Assembly (NCBI GenBank): GCA_902786245.1
Contig: CADABS010000002.1
Location: 62,001-126,000, forward strand
From: an uncultured Erysipelotrichaceae bacterium
GTDB lineage: Bacteria > Bacillota_I > Bacilli_A > Erysipelotrichales > Erysipelotrichaceae
Length of the DNA: 64,000 nucleotides
Direction: 5' to 3'
Positions 34,472 through 43,778 of the stretch are shown one piece after another (within the stretch, counting starts at the first letter, position 1; every line of letters starts with the position of its first letter). The translations under genes were made by a program, and so were the position numbers. Below the pieces are notes generated by a model. It ran no database searches and was not told the origin of the DNA. It saw nothing but the letters and a program-made list of their open reading frames with translations.

Positions 34472-35241
34472 TCCGGGCAGTATTCTTCGATATTGACGGT
34501 ACATTGATGTCTCTGCAGACAAGGACCATTCCGGACGGAGTCTTTGAAGCACTGCATGCACTGAAAGAAAAAGGCATCCGCCTTTTTATTGCGACCGGCA
34601 GAGGAAAAGACGGACTGAAAGTGCTGGCGGATTTTCCCTTTGACGGCTATATCACCCTGAACGGACAGTTCTGCTATGACGCGGACGGCACAGTGATCTA
34701 TGAGAACACGATCGATCCCCGGGATATAGCAAAGCTGGATGAAATCCTGCAGGAACATCCGTTTCCCTGCGGCTATGTTCTGCGCGATACCAAGGTATTC
34801 AACTTCCGGGATGAGAGGGTCGATGAGGTGCATGCGATCACCGGCAATGATGCCCATCCGGCCGGAGATACATCGCACATGGCATCTAAGAAAGTCTATC
34901 AGGTCATGGCATTCATCGATGAAGCAGAAGAAAAGCAGGTGCTTCAGAAACTGACGCACTGCACTGCCGCCAGATGGTATCCGACATTCTGCGATCTTTC
35001 GCCGCTGGGCGGTACCAAGGTCAAAGGCATCGACCGCTTTCTCGGATATTATGACATTCCGCTGCGGGAGGCACTGTCATTGGGCGACGGCGGCAATGAC
35101 TATGAAATGCTGAAGCATACGGGATATGCCTGTGCCATGGGCAATGCCGGGGATGCGCTCAAAAGCATCGCGGACTTTGTGACGGAAGATGCAGATCATG
35201 ACGGCATCCGCATGGCGCTGCGCCATTACGGGCTTCTGTAA
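34468..35241 (+). CDS. HAD-superfamily phosphatase, Cof type
   Basis: Cytoplasmic phosphatase of 257 aa with a C2B cap. Motif I FFDIDGTLMS (catalytic Asp and acid Asp), motif II IATGRG, motif III lysine in GGTKVKGIDRF, and motif IV LGDGGNDYEML. Cof-type enzymes act on sugar phosphates, FMN or pyridoxal phosphate; the substrate is not predictable. Coupled to the membrane protein upstream. Confidence 0.93.
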   Translation: MIRAVFFDIDGTLMSLQTRTIPDGVFEALHALKEKGIRLFIATGRGKDGLKVLADFPFDGYITLNGQFCYDADGTVIYENTIDPRDIAKLDEILQEHPFPCGYVLRDTKVFNFRDERVDEVHAITGNDAHPAGDTSHMASKKVYQVMAFIDEAEEKQVLQKLTHCTAARWYPTFCDLSPLGGTKVKGIDRFLGYYDIPLREALSLGDGGNDYEMLKHTGYACAMGNAGDALKSIADFVTEDADHDGIRMALRHYGLL

Positions 35242-35262
35242 AAGAAAAAGAACCGGAAACCG
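35241..35262. terminator. Bidirectional terminator between HAD and esterase genes
   Basis: ACCGG and CCGGT form a stem (loop AAA/TTT) preceded by an A-rich run that is T-rich on the other strand; serves mainly the minus-strand esterase gene. Confidence 0.65.
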
Positions 35263-35264
35263 GT

Positions 35265-36053
35265 TCAGTACAGTTCAGGCCACAGGAATTCCAGGAAGAC
35301 CGGGACGATCGTTTCCCAGGATGCTTCGGAATGGGTTCCGTTCATGACCAGATACGGATAGGTATGGCAGCCTTTGCGCTCATACAGGTGATTCAGTTCC
35401 AGCAGGGTACTGATGCCGTGGGCGAGGGCTGTTTTTGAATCTCTTTCTTCCGAACCGAGATCCAGATAGATGCTTGTCTCCTTGAAATCCGTTTCCCCGA
35501 TCATTTTCTTCAGCTGTTCATAGCAGAAGTAATGGGCAGGGGATACACAGGCGGCTTTCGAATAGACCTTATTGAAGCGGGTGATGAAGTATTCTGCCAT
35601 CAGACCGCCCATGGAAGAGCCGGCAATGCCGACATGCTTTCTGTCATGATAGATGCGGTAGCGCTTTTCGCATTCCTTCTTCAGCACATTGACAAACCAC
35701 TGTCCGGTGATTTCACCTTCGGGAATGATCGGGGCATGGCCATAGAGCGCTTCCGGTTCGAGCGGACAGTACTCATCCATCCGCTTGGAACCTTCGTGGT
35801 TGCAGTCCTGGCCGATGATGACCAGATCCAGGTGCGTTTTTTCAAGATAGTCTTTCAGACCCCAGCATTTGCCGTAGGTCGCGGTTTCATCGGAGAACAG
35901 GTTATGACCGTCAAACATGTACAGGACGTCATATTTCTTTTTTGTTCTGTCATAGCTGTCCGGCAGACAGACCCAGATGCGCCGGGGACTCTGTGAAAGA
36001 GGCGGGCAGGGAAGGGTAAATGTTTCGATTCTTGCCATGTTCAGCCCATCCAT
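35265..36053 (-). CDS. Esterase-family alpha/beta hydrolase
   Basis: A 262-aa putative esterase (esterase D/YvaK-like class). The nucleophile elbow is GSSMGG (Ser about 143); YMFDGHNLFSD gives the oxyanion region; ERDSKTALAHG and NGTHSEASWE supply the acid and the catalytic His. Substrates may be siderophore, acyl or polysaccharide esters; nothing in context decides. The start at 36053 overlaps the plsY stop; ATG 36038 (MARIETF) is equally plausible. No signal peptide. Confidence 0.85.
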   Translation of the reverse strand: MDGLNMARIETFTLPCPPLSQSPRRIWVCLPDSYDRTKKKYDVLYMFDGHNLFSDETATYGKCWGLKDYLEKTHLDLVIIGQDCNHEGSKRMDEYCPLEPEALYGHAPIIPEGEITGQWFVNVLKKECEKRYRIYHDRKHVGIAGSSMGGLMAEYFITRFNKVYSKAACVSPAHYFCYEQLKKMIGETDFKETSIYLDLGSEERDSKTALAHGISTLLELNHLYERKGCHTYPYLVMNGTHSEASWETIVPVFLEFLWPELY

Positions 36054-36658
36054 TTGATTCTGTTTTCTGTTCCGTTTTTGATGCGGACCAGATTGTCTTT
36101 ATGCCGGTAGGTGACGAAGATCCAGAGCACTGCCATTGCCAGGGGCACGGAAACGGACATTTTGCCCTGCAGCGCCTGTACGAAACTGACAATGGTTACG
36201 ATCAGCAGTGCGCTGATGGAAGAGATACTGACGATCTTTGTCAGATAGAGGATGGCGAAGAAGCACAGGATGGGCAGAAGAAACTGCCAGAACCAGCTGC
36301 CGTCCAGCAGCAGTACGATGCCCAGCAGGAAGCCGAAGCTTGTCGCGACAGCCTTGCCGCCTTTGAAGCCGGCAAATACCGGGAAGCAGTGGCCGATGCA
36401 GCAGGCCAGACCGGCAAACAGTACCGTATCTTTTGCAATCAGGGACGCAACGAGCATGGAAAGCAGTCCTTTCAGACCGTCCAGCAGGGTGACGGCAATG
36501 GCTGCAGGCTTGCCCAGGACCCGGCCGGCATTGGATGCGCCGAGGTTGCCGCTGCCTTCTTTCCGGATATCTTTATGATAAAAAACCTTGCCGATCACCA
36601 GTGCCCAGGGAACGGACCCGAAGAGATAGCTGATCAGCATGACGAGTATAAGTTTCAT
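36041..36658 (-). CDS. plsY: Glycerol-3-phosphate acyltransferase PlsY
   Basis: Membrane enzyme that moves acyl from acyl-phosphate to glycerol-3-phosphate, the first step of phospholipid synthesis. 205 aa, five expected helices, with the three motifs GSVPWALVIGK, GSGNLGASNAGRVLG and FAGFKGGKAVATSFG. RBS GGAGATTTAACA precedes ATG 36658. In many Firmicutes plsY is divergent from parE-parC, exactly as here. Confidence 0.97.
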   Translation of the reverse strand: MKLILVMLISYLFGSVPWALVIGKVFYHKDIRKEGSGNLGASNAGRVLGKPAAIAVTLLDGLKGLLSMLVASLIAKDTVLFAGLACCIGHCFPVFAGFKGGKAVATSFGFLLGIVLLLDGSWFWQFLLPILCFFAILYLTKIVSISSISALLIVTIVSFVQALQGKMSVSVPLAMAVLWIFVTYRHKDNLVRIKNGTENRIKWMG

Positions 36659-36760
36659 GTTGTTAAATCTCCTTTGTGCCTAACCATTATAGCCCGAACA
36701 TACCGGAAAAGAAATCGTTTTGCCGAAGGCACGGATTCACCCGCACATGGCGCTTGTTTT

Positions 36761-36769
36761 TGTTATAAT
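36761..36769 (+). promoter_or_regulatory. parE promoter
   Basis: TG-extended -10 box TGTTATAAT at 36761-36769, about 25 bases before ATG 36794; no clear -35 box. Confidence 0.6.
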
Positions 36770-36793
36770 ATTACAGTTATTCAGGAGACAGCA

Positions 36794-38713
36794 ATGGCAA
36801 AGAATTATGATGAAAGCAGTATTCAGATCCTGGAGGGACTGGAAGCAGTCCGCAAGCGGCCCGGCATGTATATCGGTTCGACCGACAGCCACGGCCTCCA
36901 TCATCTGATCTGGGAAATTGTAGATAATGCGGTCGATGAAGCGCTCAACGGCTTCGGCAAGAAGATATCGGTCACGCTGGAGAATGACGGATCGGTCACG
37001 GTCAGCGATGAAGGCAGAGGCATGCCTACAGGCATGCATGCCAGCGGCGTCAATACGCTGCAGGTCATCTTCACCGTTCTCCATGCCGGCGGCAAATTCA
37101 CCTCCGAAGGCGGATACAAGACAGCCGGCGGTCTGCATGGCGTCGGTGCATCCGTCGTCAATGCCCTGAGCGAATGGCTGCGGGTGGAGACTGCCCATGG
37201 CGGCGAACTGTGCGCGATGGAATTTCATAACGGCGGCAAGAAGATTTCGAAGATGGAAAGACTCGGAAAGACGAACAGGACCGGTTCCACGGTCCGTTTC
37301 AAGCCGGATCCGAAGATCTTCAGCACGACCGAGTTCAAATATGATGTCGTCTGCGAAAGAGCCAGGGAAGAAGCGTTCCTGCTCAGCGGCATCTCGATCA
37401 TCGTTACCGATAACCGCGGCAAAAAGCCGCAGAGTCAGACATTCCTGTATACCGACGGTCTGACGGCATTCCTCGAGTATCTCAATGAAGACCGCAATCC
37501 GCTGATGAGTCCGATGAAGTTCACCGGCGATGCCCTCGGCATCCATGTCGATGCGGCATTCCAGTATACCGATGACTATCAGGACTTTACATACAGCTTC
37601 GTCAACCTCGTCCGCACCTCGGACGGCGGCACCCATGAAGTCGGCTTCAAGAGCGCCTTTACCAAGGCGGTCAATGACTATGCCCGCAAATACGGACTGC
37701 TGAAGGAAAAAGATAAAAACCTGGAGGGATCGGATGTCCGGGAAGGACTGACGACGATTCTCTCCGTATCCATTCCCGAGGAACTGCTGCAGTTTGAAGG
37801 ACAGACAAAAGGAAAACTGGGAACGCCCCAGGCAAAGAATGCCGTGGAATCGGTCGTGGCGGAACAGCTGTCCTACTGGCTGGAGGAAAACCGCACCCAG
37901 TCCGACAATCTGGTCCGCAAAATGCAGAAAGCATCCATGGCCAGAGAAGCAGCCCGCAAGGCAAGAGAAGAAGCGCGCAAGGGCAAACGGGTCGGCAAGG
38001 GAGAAAAAGTACTCTCCGGCAAGCTCGCTCCGGCCCAGACAAAGGATTCTTCGATCAAGGAACTGTTCCTGGTCGAGGGAGACTCCGCCGGCGGCTCGGC
38101 CAAGCAGGGCAGGGATTCCCATTATCAGGCGATCCTGCCGCTGCGGGGAAAAGTGCTGAATACCGAAAAATGCACAATGTCCGATATTGAGAAAAACGAA
38201 GAGCTCAATACCCTGATCTATACCCTCGGAGCCGGTGTCGGACCGGACTTCGACTACCGCGAATCCAACTACGGCAAGGTCATTATCATGACCGACGCCG
38301 ATGACGACGGCAGCCATATCCAGATCCTGCTGCTGACCTTCTTCTACCGCTACATGCGTCCGCTTCTGGAACAGGGCATGGTCTATATCGCCATGCCGCC
38401 GCTGTACAAGGTAAGCAAGGGCAAGACCACGGAATACTGCTACAGCGACGAAGAACTGGCCCAGCTGCGCCAGAAAATGGGCAAGATCGAGATCCAGAGA
38501 TACAAGGGTCTTGGCGAAATGGATGCAACACAGCTCTGGGAGACGACCATGGATCCCGCCAGCAGAACCCTGATCCGGGTCGGACTGGAAGACAGATATA
38601 CGGCAGAAAAGAGAGTATCCATCCTGATGGGAGACAAAGCGGAACGGCGCCGGGAATGGATCGAAAACAATATTTCCTTTACCCTGGAAGACAGCTTTAA
38701 GGTGGAGCAGTAA
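36794..38713 (+). CDS. parE: DNA topoisomerase IV subunit B
   Basis: ATPase subunit that with ParC decatenates chromosomes. GHKL ATPase domain with IWEIVDNAVDEAL, DEGRGMPTG and GGLHGVGASVVNALS; transducer QTKGKLGTPQAKN; TOPRIM domain with LVEGDSAGGSAKQGRD (catalytic Glu) and MTDADDDGSHI; C-terminal YKGLGEMDATQLWETTM. Length 639 aa. It is ParE rather than GyrB by its partner and its context beside plsY. The stop overlaps the parC start (TAATG). Confidence 0.95.
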   Translation: MAKNYDESSIQILEGLEAVRKRPGMYIGSTDSHGLHHLIWEIVDNAVDEALNGFGKKISVTLENDGSVTVSDEGRGMPTGMHASGVNTLQVIFTVLHAGGKFTSEGGYKTAGGLHGVGASVVNALSEWLRVETAHGGELCAMEFHNGGKKISKMERLGKTNRTGSTVRFKPDPKIFSTTEFKYDVVCERAREEAFLLSGISIIVTDNRGKKPQSQTFLYTDGLTAFLEYLNEDRNPLMSPMKFTGDALGIHVDAAFQYTDDYQDFTYSFVNLVRTSDGGTHEVGFKSAFTKAVNDYARKYGLLKEKDKNLEGSDVREGLTTILSVSIPEELLQFEGQTKGKLGTPQAKNAVESVVAEQLSYWLEENRTQSDNLVRKMQKASMAREAARKAREEARKGKRVGKGEKVLSGKLAPAQTKDSSIKELFLVEGDSAGGSAKQGRDSHYQAILPLRGKVLNTEKCTMSDIEKNEELNTLIYTLGAGVGPDFDYRESNYGKVIIMTDADDDGSHIQILLLTFFYRYMRPLLEQGMVYIAMPPLYKVSKGKTTEYCYSDEELAQLRQKMGKIEIQRYKGLGEMDATQLWETTMDPASRTLIRVGLEDRYTAEKRVSILMGDKAERRREWIENNISFTLEDSFKVEQ

Positions 38714-41208
38714 TGGCAAAGAAAAAACAGATTGAAGACAATACGAAATATGTACCGGAGCTGCTCGAAGATATCATGGGAGCCGGTTTCGGCCGGTATG
38801 CCAAGTACATCATTCAGGAACGGGCGCTGCCGGATGCCAGAGACGGACTCAAGCCGGTGCAGAGACGCATTCTCTACGGCATGTACCACGACGGCAATAC
38901 CTGGGATCATCCCTACCGGAAATCGGCCAAGACGGTCGGTCTGGTCATGGGCAATTACCATCCCCACGGTGATTCGAGCATCTATGACGCAATGGTCCGC
39001 ATGTCGCAGGACTGGAAGGTGCGTCTGCCGCTGATCGACATGCACGGCAACAACGGTTCGATCGACGATGACCCGGCCGCTGCCAGCCGTTACACCGAGG
39101 TGCGTCTTGCCAAAGTCACCCAGATCATGGAAACGGATCTGGATAAGAATACGGTTGAAATGGCTCCGAACTTTGACGATACCGAAACCGAACCGACGGT
39201 TCTGCCGGTTCCTTTTCCGGTCATGCTCGTCAACGGTGCCACCGGCATTGCGGCCGGCTATGCAACGAATATGCCGCCGCACAATATCAATGAAGTCATC
39301 GATGCGACGGTCTACCGTCTGCAGAATCCCGACTGCAGCCTGACCGATATCATGGATATCATGCCCGGTCCGGACTTTCCGACCGGCGGCATCGTCCAGG
39401 GTGAAAAGGGAATCCGCGATGCCTTTGAGACAGGCCGGGGCCGGATCGTCGTCCGGGGAAAATGCGAGATCATTGAACAGAAGACGATGCAGCAGATCAT
39501 CATCACCGAAATCCCGTACGAAGTCGTCAAAGGACAGCTGGTCCGGAAGATGGATGAGATCCGCCTGTCCCGGGATATCGACGGTATTCTGGATGTCCGC
39601 GATGAAAGCGATCGGAACGGCATGCGCATCGTCGTCGATGTCCGCAAGGAAGCAGATGCGAATCTGATCCTGAATTACTTTTACAAGAATACCGATCTGC
39701 AGGTCTATTACAGCTATAACAATGTCGCGATCATCGATAAGCGTCCGGTCCAGGTCGGACTGCTCGGACTGCTCGATGCGTTCATCGATTTCCGCAAGGA
39801 AGTCGTTCTGCGCCGCAGCAGATACGAACTTGACCGCATGGAAGCGCGCATCCATATCATCGAAGGTCTGATGAAGGCGGTATCCATTCTCGATGAAGTG
39901 ATCCGCATCATCCGCGCTTCAAAAGACAAGGCGGATGCGAAAAAGAACCTGATGAAGGAATACGGATTCGACGAGCCCCAGGCCGAAGCAATCGTTTCGC
40001 TGCGTCTGTACCGTCTGTCCAATACCGATATCACGATCCTGCGCCAGGAATTCGCGGAACTGGTGAACAAGATCGAAGAGACCAGAGCGATCCTTGAAAA
40101 CAGCAACGTTCTGCGTTCGGTCATCATCAGAGAACTGCGCGACGTCCGGAAAGAATACGGCGATGAACGACGCACCCGCATCGAAGGGGAAGTCGAGGAG
40201 ATCGTCATCAACAAGGCACAGATGGTCGCCAATGAACGGGTCGTTGCGACGGTGACAAGAGACGGCTATGTCAAGCGCGTATCGCTGCGTTCCTATAACG
40301 CTTCCGCCGGCCAGATGACCGGTCTGAAAGACGGCGATACACTGATCGGAACGATCGAATGCGATACGCTGGATACGCTGCTGCTGTTTACTTCCAAGGG
40401 CAACTATGCCTCTCTGCCGGTATGGCAGATCGAAGAAGCCAAGTGGAAGGATATCGGCATGCATCTGAACAAGACCGTGCGCATCGAAGGAGATGACAAG
40501 ATCCGCAATGCGGTGCTGATCAAATCCTTTGATACCTATGCCTGGATCGTGACGGTGTCCTCGAACGGACAGATCAAGCGGACACCGGTATCGGCGTTCA
40601 AAGTCGAGCGCAATAACAAGGTCATGCCGGCAATGACGATTCCTTCCGGCCACGAACTGCTCAGCGCATCGGTATGCTATGCCGGCCAGCAGGCAGTCAT
40701 GGTCAGTGCGGAAGGCTTTGCCTGCCGCTACGGCATTGAAGAGATCCCGGTCACCGGCACCCGTTCCAAAGGTGTCAAGGCGATCAATCTCGGCAAGGGA
40801 GACAGAACCGCCTGCGGCTGTGTTGCGGACGGGGATGCTTCGGCCGTATTGCTTATAACGGCCCAGGGTACGATGAAACGGGTGAAATTCGATGAGATCG
40901 CCTCCGGTACCCGACCGGTCAAGGGCACGCTCATATGCAAGAAAGTCAAATCCAATCCGGCCGTGCTGGCCTGGGTACAGCCGGTATCCTCCGGCCAGGT
41001 CATGACCTTCTATGATCCGGAGGCCCAGGAACTCAAGGCTTCCGATGTCCCGATCAAGCCGCGGGAAACCGGATTCTCTGCGCCGCTGGTGCTGCGCAAT
41101 GGCTGGCAGATTCTCAGGGGAATCGAGGAATGCCGGATCATTGACATACCGGAAGGGGCGGATGATACTGTTCATGAGGATGTGGAACAGCAGAGTCTGT
41201 TCGAATGA
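38713..41208 (+). CDS. parC: DNA topoisomerase IV subunit A
   Basis: Cleavage subunit of 831 aa. The catalytic Tyr is in AAASRYTEVRLA (about residue 121). The quinolone-determining stretch is HPHGDSSIYDAM with the usual Ser-Ser, i.e. the susceptible-type residue at the ParC S80-equivalent position. The C-terminal beta-pinwheel starts near 500 (VTRDGYVKRVSLRSY) and lacks a GyrA box (QRRGGKG), supporting ParC. Confidence 0.95.
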   Translation: MAKKKQIEDNTKYVPELLEDIMGAGFGRYAKYIIQERALPDARDGLKPVQRRILYGMYHDGNTWDHPYRKSAKTVGLVMGNYHPHGDSSIYDAMVRMSQDWKVRLPLIDMHGNNGSIDDDPAAASRYTEVRLAKVTQIMETDLDKNTVEMAPNFDDTETEPTVLPVPFPVMLVNGATGIAAGYATNMPPHNINEVIDATVYRLQNPDCSLTDIMDIMPGPDFPTGGIVQGEKGIRDAFETGRGRIVVRGKCEIIEQKTMQQIIITEIPYEVVKGQLVRKMDEIRLSRDIDGILDVRDESDRNGMRIVVDVRKEADANLILNYFYKNTDLQVYYSYNNVAIIDKRPVQVGLLGLLDAFIDFRKEVVLRRSRYELDRMEARIHIIEGLMKAVSILDEVIRIIRASKDKADAKKNLMKEYGFDEPQAEAIVSLRLYRLSNTDITILRQEFAELVNKIEETRAILENSNVLRSVIIRELRDVRKEYGDERRTRIEGEVEEIVINKAQMVANERVVATVTRDGYVKRVSLRSYNASAGQMTGLKDGDTLIGTIECDTLDTLLLFTSKGNYASLPVWQIEEAKWKDIGMHLNKTVRIEGDDKIRNAVLIKSFDTYAWIVTVSSNGQIKRTPVSAFKVERNNKVMPAMTIPSGHELLSASVCYAGQQAVMVSAEGFACRYGIEEIPVTGTRSKGVKAINLGKGDRTACGCVADGDASAVLLITAQGTMKRVKFDEIASGTRPVKGTLICKKVKSNPAVLAWVQPVSSGQVMTFYDPEAQELKASDVPIKPRETGFSAPLVLRNGWQILRGIEECRIIDIPEGADDTVHEDVEQQSLFE

Positions 41209-41220
41209 AAGGAGCGGCGT

Positions 41221-42270
41221 ATGCATATATGCAAAGGCTGCGGTATTCACCTGCAGAGCACGGATCCGGCTCTGCCCGGCTATACACCGAAAGAAAACAG
41301 TGAATACTGCCAGAGATGCTACAGGATCATGCATTATGACGATCTGACCGTTTCAATGAAAAAAGGCATTGACCCGGATATGGTCATTGACCGGATCGCC
41401 GCAATGGATGCGCTGATCGTCTGGGTAGTCGATCTGTTTGACTTTGAAGCAGGCATGATACCCGGTCTCAACCGGAAATTCACCGGAAAGGATATTCTGC
41501 TGGTCTGTGCCAAGCGCGATATCCTGCCGGATACGCTCTCGCATGAGAAGATCGCAAGATTCGTTTTTGCCCGGCTGAAGGAACAGGGCATCAGCGTACG
41601 CGGCCTGATCCTGACGGACAAGGTCGATCCCCAGGGAGCCCAGGAAGTCAAAGATGCAGTAGCATCTCTTGCCAAGGGCAGACCGGCGGTCGTCATGGGC
41701 CGGGCCAATTCCGGCAAGTCGACACTGCTCAACAAGATGATGAATCAGCAGATCCTGACTTCATCCCGCTATCCCGGAACGACCCTGGAATTCAATGAAA
41801 TGACGATTGACGGACAGGTATATATCGATACACCGGGCATCGAGAATGAAGGGACGATCCTGATGGAGGTCGATGAAAAAGATCTCCGGGAGATCCTGCC
41901 GGACCGGCAGCTGAAGCCGCAGGTCTACCAGCTGCGCGGCGATCAGTCCTTCGCCATCGGCGGACTGGCACGGATCGATATCTTCGGATGCGATCATGCC
42001 AGCTGCGTATTCTATATCAGCCAGCGTCTGCCCATCCACCGGGCCAAGGCAGCCTCGGCGGACGGATTATGGCAGAAGCACCGCGGCGGAATGTTCCGGC
42101 CGGTTGCGCTGAATGAAGAGATGCGCAGTTTCTCCTGCCGCAAGGAATATGAAAAAATGGATATCGTGATCGACGGTCTGGGCTGGGCCTGCCTCAGTTC
42201 CCAGGCGTCGTCTGTAACTGTATATGTGCCGAAAGGCGTGAACGTAACGTTCAGAAAGGCGATGCTGTAA
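41221..42270 (+). CDS. yqeH: Ribosome-biogenesis GTPase YqeH
   Basis: Circularly permuted GTPase required for 30S assembly, 349 aa. N-terminal zinc finger CKGCG...YCQRCYR (four Cys), then GTPase motifs in the permuted order normal for this family: CAKRD (G4), GRANSGKST (G1), PGTT (G2) and DTPG (G3); the C-terminal domain (about 240-349) is the YqeH/NOA1 extension. RBS GAAAGGAG. It begins the yqeH-yhbY-yqeK-rsfS run; the aroE and separate nadD genes found in the Bacillus cluster are missing. Confidence 0.95.
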   Translation: MHICKGCGIHLQSTDPALPGYTPKENSEYCQRCYRIMHYDDLTVSMKKGIDPDMVIDRIAAMDALIVWVVDLFDFEAGMIPGLNRKFTGKDILLVCAKRDILPDTLSHEKIARFVFARLKEQGISVRGLILTDKVDPQGAQEVKDAVASLAKGRPAVVMGRANSGKSTLLNKMMNQQILTSSRYPGTTLEFNEMTIDGQVYIDTPGIENEGTILMEVDEKDLREILPDRQLKPQVYQLRGDQSFAIGGLARIDIFGCDHASCVFYISQRLPIHRAKAASADGLWQKHRGGMFRPVALNEEMRSFSCRKEYEKMDIVIDGLGWACLSSQASSVTVYVPKGVNVTFRKAML

Positions 42271-42557
42271 TGCTGACAACGAAACAGAAAGCATATCTGC
42301 GCTCCCTTGCGCAGACGGAGCGTCCGGTATTTCAGATCGGAAAAGACTCCCTGTCCGATAATCTGGTGACGACCGTCGCCAATTATCTGAAAAAGAATGA
42401 ACTGGTAAAGGTCTCCGTGCTCAAAAACAACGGCGACGATCTCGATGAGATTGCATTTGATCTGGCCAGACTGACAAAAAGCGAAGTGGTCCAGGTCATC
42501 GGCCGCCAGATCGTTCTCTACCGGCGTGCTGAAGAACCGCGGATCCTGCTGCCATGA
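42270..42557 (+). CDS. yhbY: CRM-domain ribosome-associated RNA-binding protein YhbY
   Basis: Single CRM domain of 95 aa that binds pre-50S/50S particles. LTTKQKAYLRSLAQTERPVFQIGKDSL and the helix-strand end VQVIGRQIVLYRR are typical; the GxxG-type loop is represented by QIGKDS. The start shares one base with the yqeH stop and its stop overlaps yqeK by four. Confidence 0.93.
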   Translation: MLTTKQKAYLRSLAQTERPVFQIGKDSLSDNLVTTVANYLKKNELVKVSVLKNNGDDLDEIAFDLARLTKSEVVQVIGRQIVLYRRAEEPRILLP

Positions 42558-43354
42558 ACAATATCTTCACGGCTGCTTTTGATCCCGTTTCCGCCGCTGA
42601 AATCAGGAACATCCGTGCCATTGCGAAAAACACGGGACTTAAAGATGTTTTTCTCAGCGTCAAAGAAGAAGGCATCCTTTCACGCAGTCAGAGGATCAGC
42701 CTGCTGAAACAGGCAGTGCGTCCGTACCGGCATATCCATGTTCTGGAAGATGCTGTACAGGGTATTGCCATCGAAGAAACCGATGAGGAAAAGATCCGTG
42801 AAGGTCACTTCCGGCTGGCTCCCCGGCAGATCCGTACGTCTTTGATCCAATGCAATGCCTATCTGGATCAGATCATCGATGCGATGTGCAAGCCGTCCCG
42901 TGCTGTCCATTCCAGAGGCGTTGCGGAAACTGCCCGCCATCTGGCACAGGTCCATGGTCTGGATACGGAAAAAGCATACCGGATGGGGATGCTGCATGAT
43001 ATCACCAAACGCATGGATGATGAAGAAGGAAGAAAGATCATTGCCCTGTACAAGCCGGAATGGCTCACACTGTCGCCCAAGGTATGGCACAGCTATACGG
43101 CGGTGATCTGGCTGAAGCAGAATATGCATCTGTATGACCATGAACTTCTTTCAGCTATTGAACATCATACACTTGGCGACGGATGCACATTGATGGATCA
43201 TATTCTCTATATCTCTGATAAAAACGAACCGGGCCGTGGCTATGATACTTCCCGTCAGATGAAACTGGCAGAAGAGGATCTGGCCGCAGCTGCCCGCATG
43301 ATCAGAGAAGAATCGCGTGCATACATATTTGAAAAGGAGGGTATACATGTCTGA
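42554..43354 (+). CDS. yqeK: YqeK-type HD hydrolase with a decayed NadD N-terminus
   Basis: 266 aa in two parts. Residues about 100-266 are a YqeK domain, a hydrolase of diadenosine tetraphosphate: HSRGVAETARHLA, MGMLHDITKRM (HD), EHHTLGD and ISDKNEPGRGYD. Residues 1 to about 95 sit where NadD (nicotinate-mononucleotide adenylyltransferase) is in fused relatives, but the defining GxFDPxHxGH loop reads AAFDPVSAAEI and the C-terminal ISSTxIR motif reads LAPRQIRTS. The part is also half the normal NadD length. It thus keeps the scar of a fusion but not the catalytic residues. NAD synthesis must use another gene or imported precursors. Confidence 0.88.
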   Translation: MNNIFTAAFDPVSAAEIRNIRAIAKNTGLKDVFLSVKEEGILSRSQRISLLKQAVRPYRHIHVLEDAVQGIAIEETDEEKIREGHFRLAPRQIRTSLIQCNAYLDQIIDAMCKPSRAVHSRGVAETARHLAQVHGLDTEKAYRMGMLHDITKRMDDEEGRKIIALYKPEWLTLSPKVWHSYTAVIWLKQNMHLYDHELLSAIEHHTLGDGCTLMDHILYISDKNEPGRGYDTSRQMKLAEEDLAAAARMIREESRAYIFEKEGIHV

Positions 43355-43697
43355 ATTGCTGCAGATTATCACTGCAACACTGGATGAAAAACTGGCAGAG
43401 GATATCACAGTCATCGATATGCGCAATGCCAGCCCGTTTATGGATTACTTTGTCATCTGCACTGCCCGCAATGTCCGCCATGCCCAGTCGCTGGCCGAGT
43501 TCTGCGAACAGGCTGCCGCAAAGGCCGGGTATACGGTACGGGTCAGAGAGGGAGAGAGGGAAAGCACCTGGGTGCTGCTCGACATGCATGAAGTTGTCGT
43601 GCATATCTTCACCGAGGAAACACGCCGTCAGTACCGTCTTGAATCGCTCTGGGCGGACCAGCCGCAGGAACAGTACGCTCCCGCACCGAAGGAATAG
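43347..43697 (+). CDS. rsfS: Ribosomal silencing factor RsfS
   Basis: Binds L14 of the 50S subunit and blocks subunit joining in poor conditions. 116 aa; DITVIDMRNASPFMDYFVICTA and WVLLDMHEVVVHIF are the family motifs. ATG 43347 follows AAAAGGAGGG and overlaps the yqeK stop by eight bases. Last gene of the cluster; yqeM does not follow. Confidence 0.96.
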   Translation: MSELLQIITATLDEKLAEDITVIDMRNASPFMDYFVICTARNVRHAQSLAEFCEQAAAKAGYTVRVREGERESTWVLLDMHEVVVHIFTEETRRQYRLESLWADQPQEQYAPAPKE

Positions 43698-43708
43698 ATA
43701 TTTCAAAG

Positions 43709-43732
43709 CCGGACCGATGGATCCGGTTTTTT
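43709..43732 (+). terminator. rsfS terminator
   Basis: CCGGA (43709-43713) pairs with TCCGG (43722-43726), followed by T6. Confidence 0.75.
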
Positions 43733-43752
43733 CATACATCTGCAGCGGCTGA

Positions 43753-43778
43753 TAAAAAAAACAGCGCTGTACGCTGTT
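43753..43778 (-). terminator. Terminator of the thioredoxin-like gene
   Basis: On the minus strand ACAGCG and CGCTGT form a stem followed by T8 (43760-43753). Confidence 0.8.

Noticed and set aside
36020-36793. Upstream extension of parE by 258 codons
   Set aside because: It runs through plsY on the other strand and past the promoter; ParE starts at MAKNYDESS, 36794, with a proper RBS.
36737-38719. 660-codon open frame opposite parE
   Set aside because: Shadow of parE; no protein features, low-complexity composition.
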